Of a stretch of DNA of 64,000 bases, positions 63,085-64,000 are shown in pieces. This stretch comes from Diploptera punctata (lineage: Eukaryota > Arthropoda > Insecta > Blattodea > Blaberidae), in NCBI GenBank assembly GCA_030220185.1, contig JASPKZ010002332.1, forward strand, positions 62,001 to 126,000, written 5' to 3'. Position 1 is the stretch's first letter. The number at the start of each line of letters is the position of its first letter. The notes beneath the pieces are model-generated. The model was not told the origin of the DNA, made no database searches, and was given only the letters and a program-made list of their open reading frames with translations. Both the position numbers and the translations under genes were made by a program.

Positions 63085-64000
63085 TTTATTTTTTGCTGTA
63101 TACCTTTGGATAGATGCCATAATTTTTTATTGTCAATACGAATGTTACATTAGGTTAGAATGACTAATCTCAAAAGTGATGAAATGTGTAAAATGCAAAA
63201 TGTAAATTAATTACATCACACAATTTTAACTGCCTTACACAAGCAGAATGGGATAGGAGACTCTAGTATATGCAAAGTAAAACTGCCACATTATAAGGAA
63301 TGTTAAGTAAAATCCGATACTCATAAATTAATGAGTAAGTAATGTAACAGTATATTTTATACTAAATTAATTTCAACTCTTACGGACCATGGGAAACATG
63401 TTAATATTTGATTAACAGTATTTTCGAAATTTGGAGCCACCGTGATTTTTTCTCAATACTATTATTATTAAAAAATATTAGTCTGGTTTCCCAGAATTCC
63501 AAATAATATTTGAAATTGTACTAGTTGCACTGCTACTTTACTTTTATACTGATTTATCAGTATCAGATTTGACTTATTTATATTCCATATACCTTGGTCA
63601 TTTTACTTTGGAGACCACTAGTTCCATACCTCATACTTCTTGTGCAAGGCCACTCTAACAAATTCAAATTATGTGGTGTAATTAATTTATTCCCTGTATA
63701 ATCAATCTTTTCAACTGTTATATATAAGAATTTTATTGTCCTATCATCTTTCTCTCTTGAAAGTAAGTTAATCTTTGATAAGAATTTTACATTCTACATT
63801 TTAATCTGGATTTCATTTTGCAAGTCAGATATATGTCTAATGTTTAAAAAATCTCTGCTAAATAACTTTTCATCAGCTTCTAAAATATATCTTTTTAATT
63901 TTTCTATTATATTCAACACCATAAAAACTAATGCTAAACACAATACAGTAGGAGATAAAATTGCAACAGCAGGAGGGAATCACAGATCTTTTACAAAGTA
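63085..64000. other. No recognisable feature
   Basis: AT-rich to the window edge; nothing assigned. Confidence 0.35.

Overview
This is a eukaryotic nuclear window, almost certainly from an arthropod and most likely an insect. It is AT-rich, has very low gene density, contains long introns and is packed with broken transposons. The mix of elements (many Tc1/mariner relicts, Penelope-like elements with hammerhead ribozymes, tRNA-derived SINEs, several LINE families, one gypsy-type LTR element and a Helitron-like repeat) would suit a large-genome insect, but I cannot name the species.

The only host gene I can support runs on the minus strand. Four exons (16711-16842, 13304-13448, 10277-10485, 4644-4792) have good splice sites, matching intron phases, and encode the extracellular N-terminal half of a DEG/ENaC (pickpocket-type) sodium channel subunit. 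A possible first-transmembrane exon lies near 20.3-20.5 kb but does not splice in frame. The 3' exons are not found and presumably lie to the left of the window. Exon 10277-10485 has an apparent one-base loss in a T run that breaks the frame, while the phase of the next exon still expects the intact frame. A separate minus-strand exon of unknown identity is proposed at 32704-32871.

Layout. 0-5 kb: tandem repeats, a putative LTR end, a Penelope-like GIY-YIG remnant, a mariner deletion derivative and channel exon D. 5.3-8.6 kb: an old mariner-like element with a second mariner nested in it. 8.6-17 kb: SINEs, palindromes, channel exons C-A, a deleted mariner, a TIR element with a small ORF and LINE 3' ends. 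17-23 kb: a SINE cluster, a MITE and a Helitron-like repeat. 24-32 kb: Penelope-like copies (one an inverted dimer) and LINE ORF1/ORF2 remnants. 33-43 kb: palindromes, a MITE, a LINE RNase H tail and a possible piggyBac end. 44.8-47.9 kb: a gypsy-type LTR element with a LINE and a Tc1-like transposase nested inside. 48-53 kb: mostly featureless, with some SINEs and one LINE end. 53.3-56 kb: four copies of a 59-65 nt cloverleaf-shaped repeat, two on each side of a possible hAT-like element. 57.9-59.9 kb: a hammerhead-bearing palindrome next to an inverted repeat with arms of about 695 bp. 60-64 kb: largely featureless.

Two RNA-level systems stand out. First, at least eleven hammerhead-like motifs share one architecture: a CUGANGA-type core, stem II, GAA, then a short palindromic stem III followed by the cleavage base. 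They sit at the ends of Penelope-like copies and in head-to-head palindromes. Second, the tandem four-way-junction repeats at 53.36-53.51 and 55.82-55.95 kb have conserved junctions and compensated, variable hairpin tips. I cannot match the second set to any RNA class I know.
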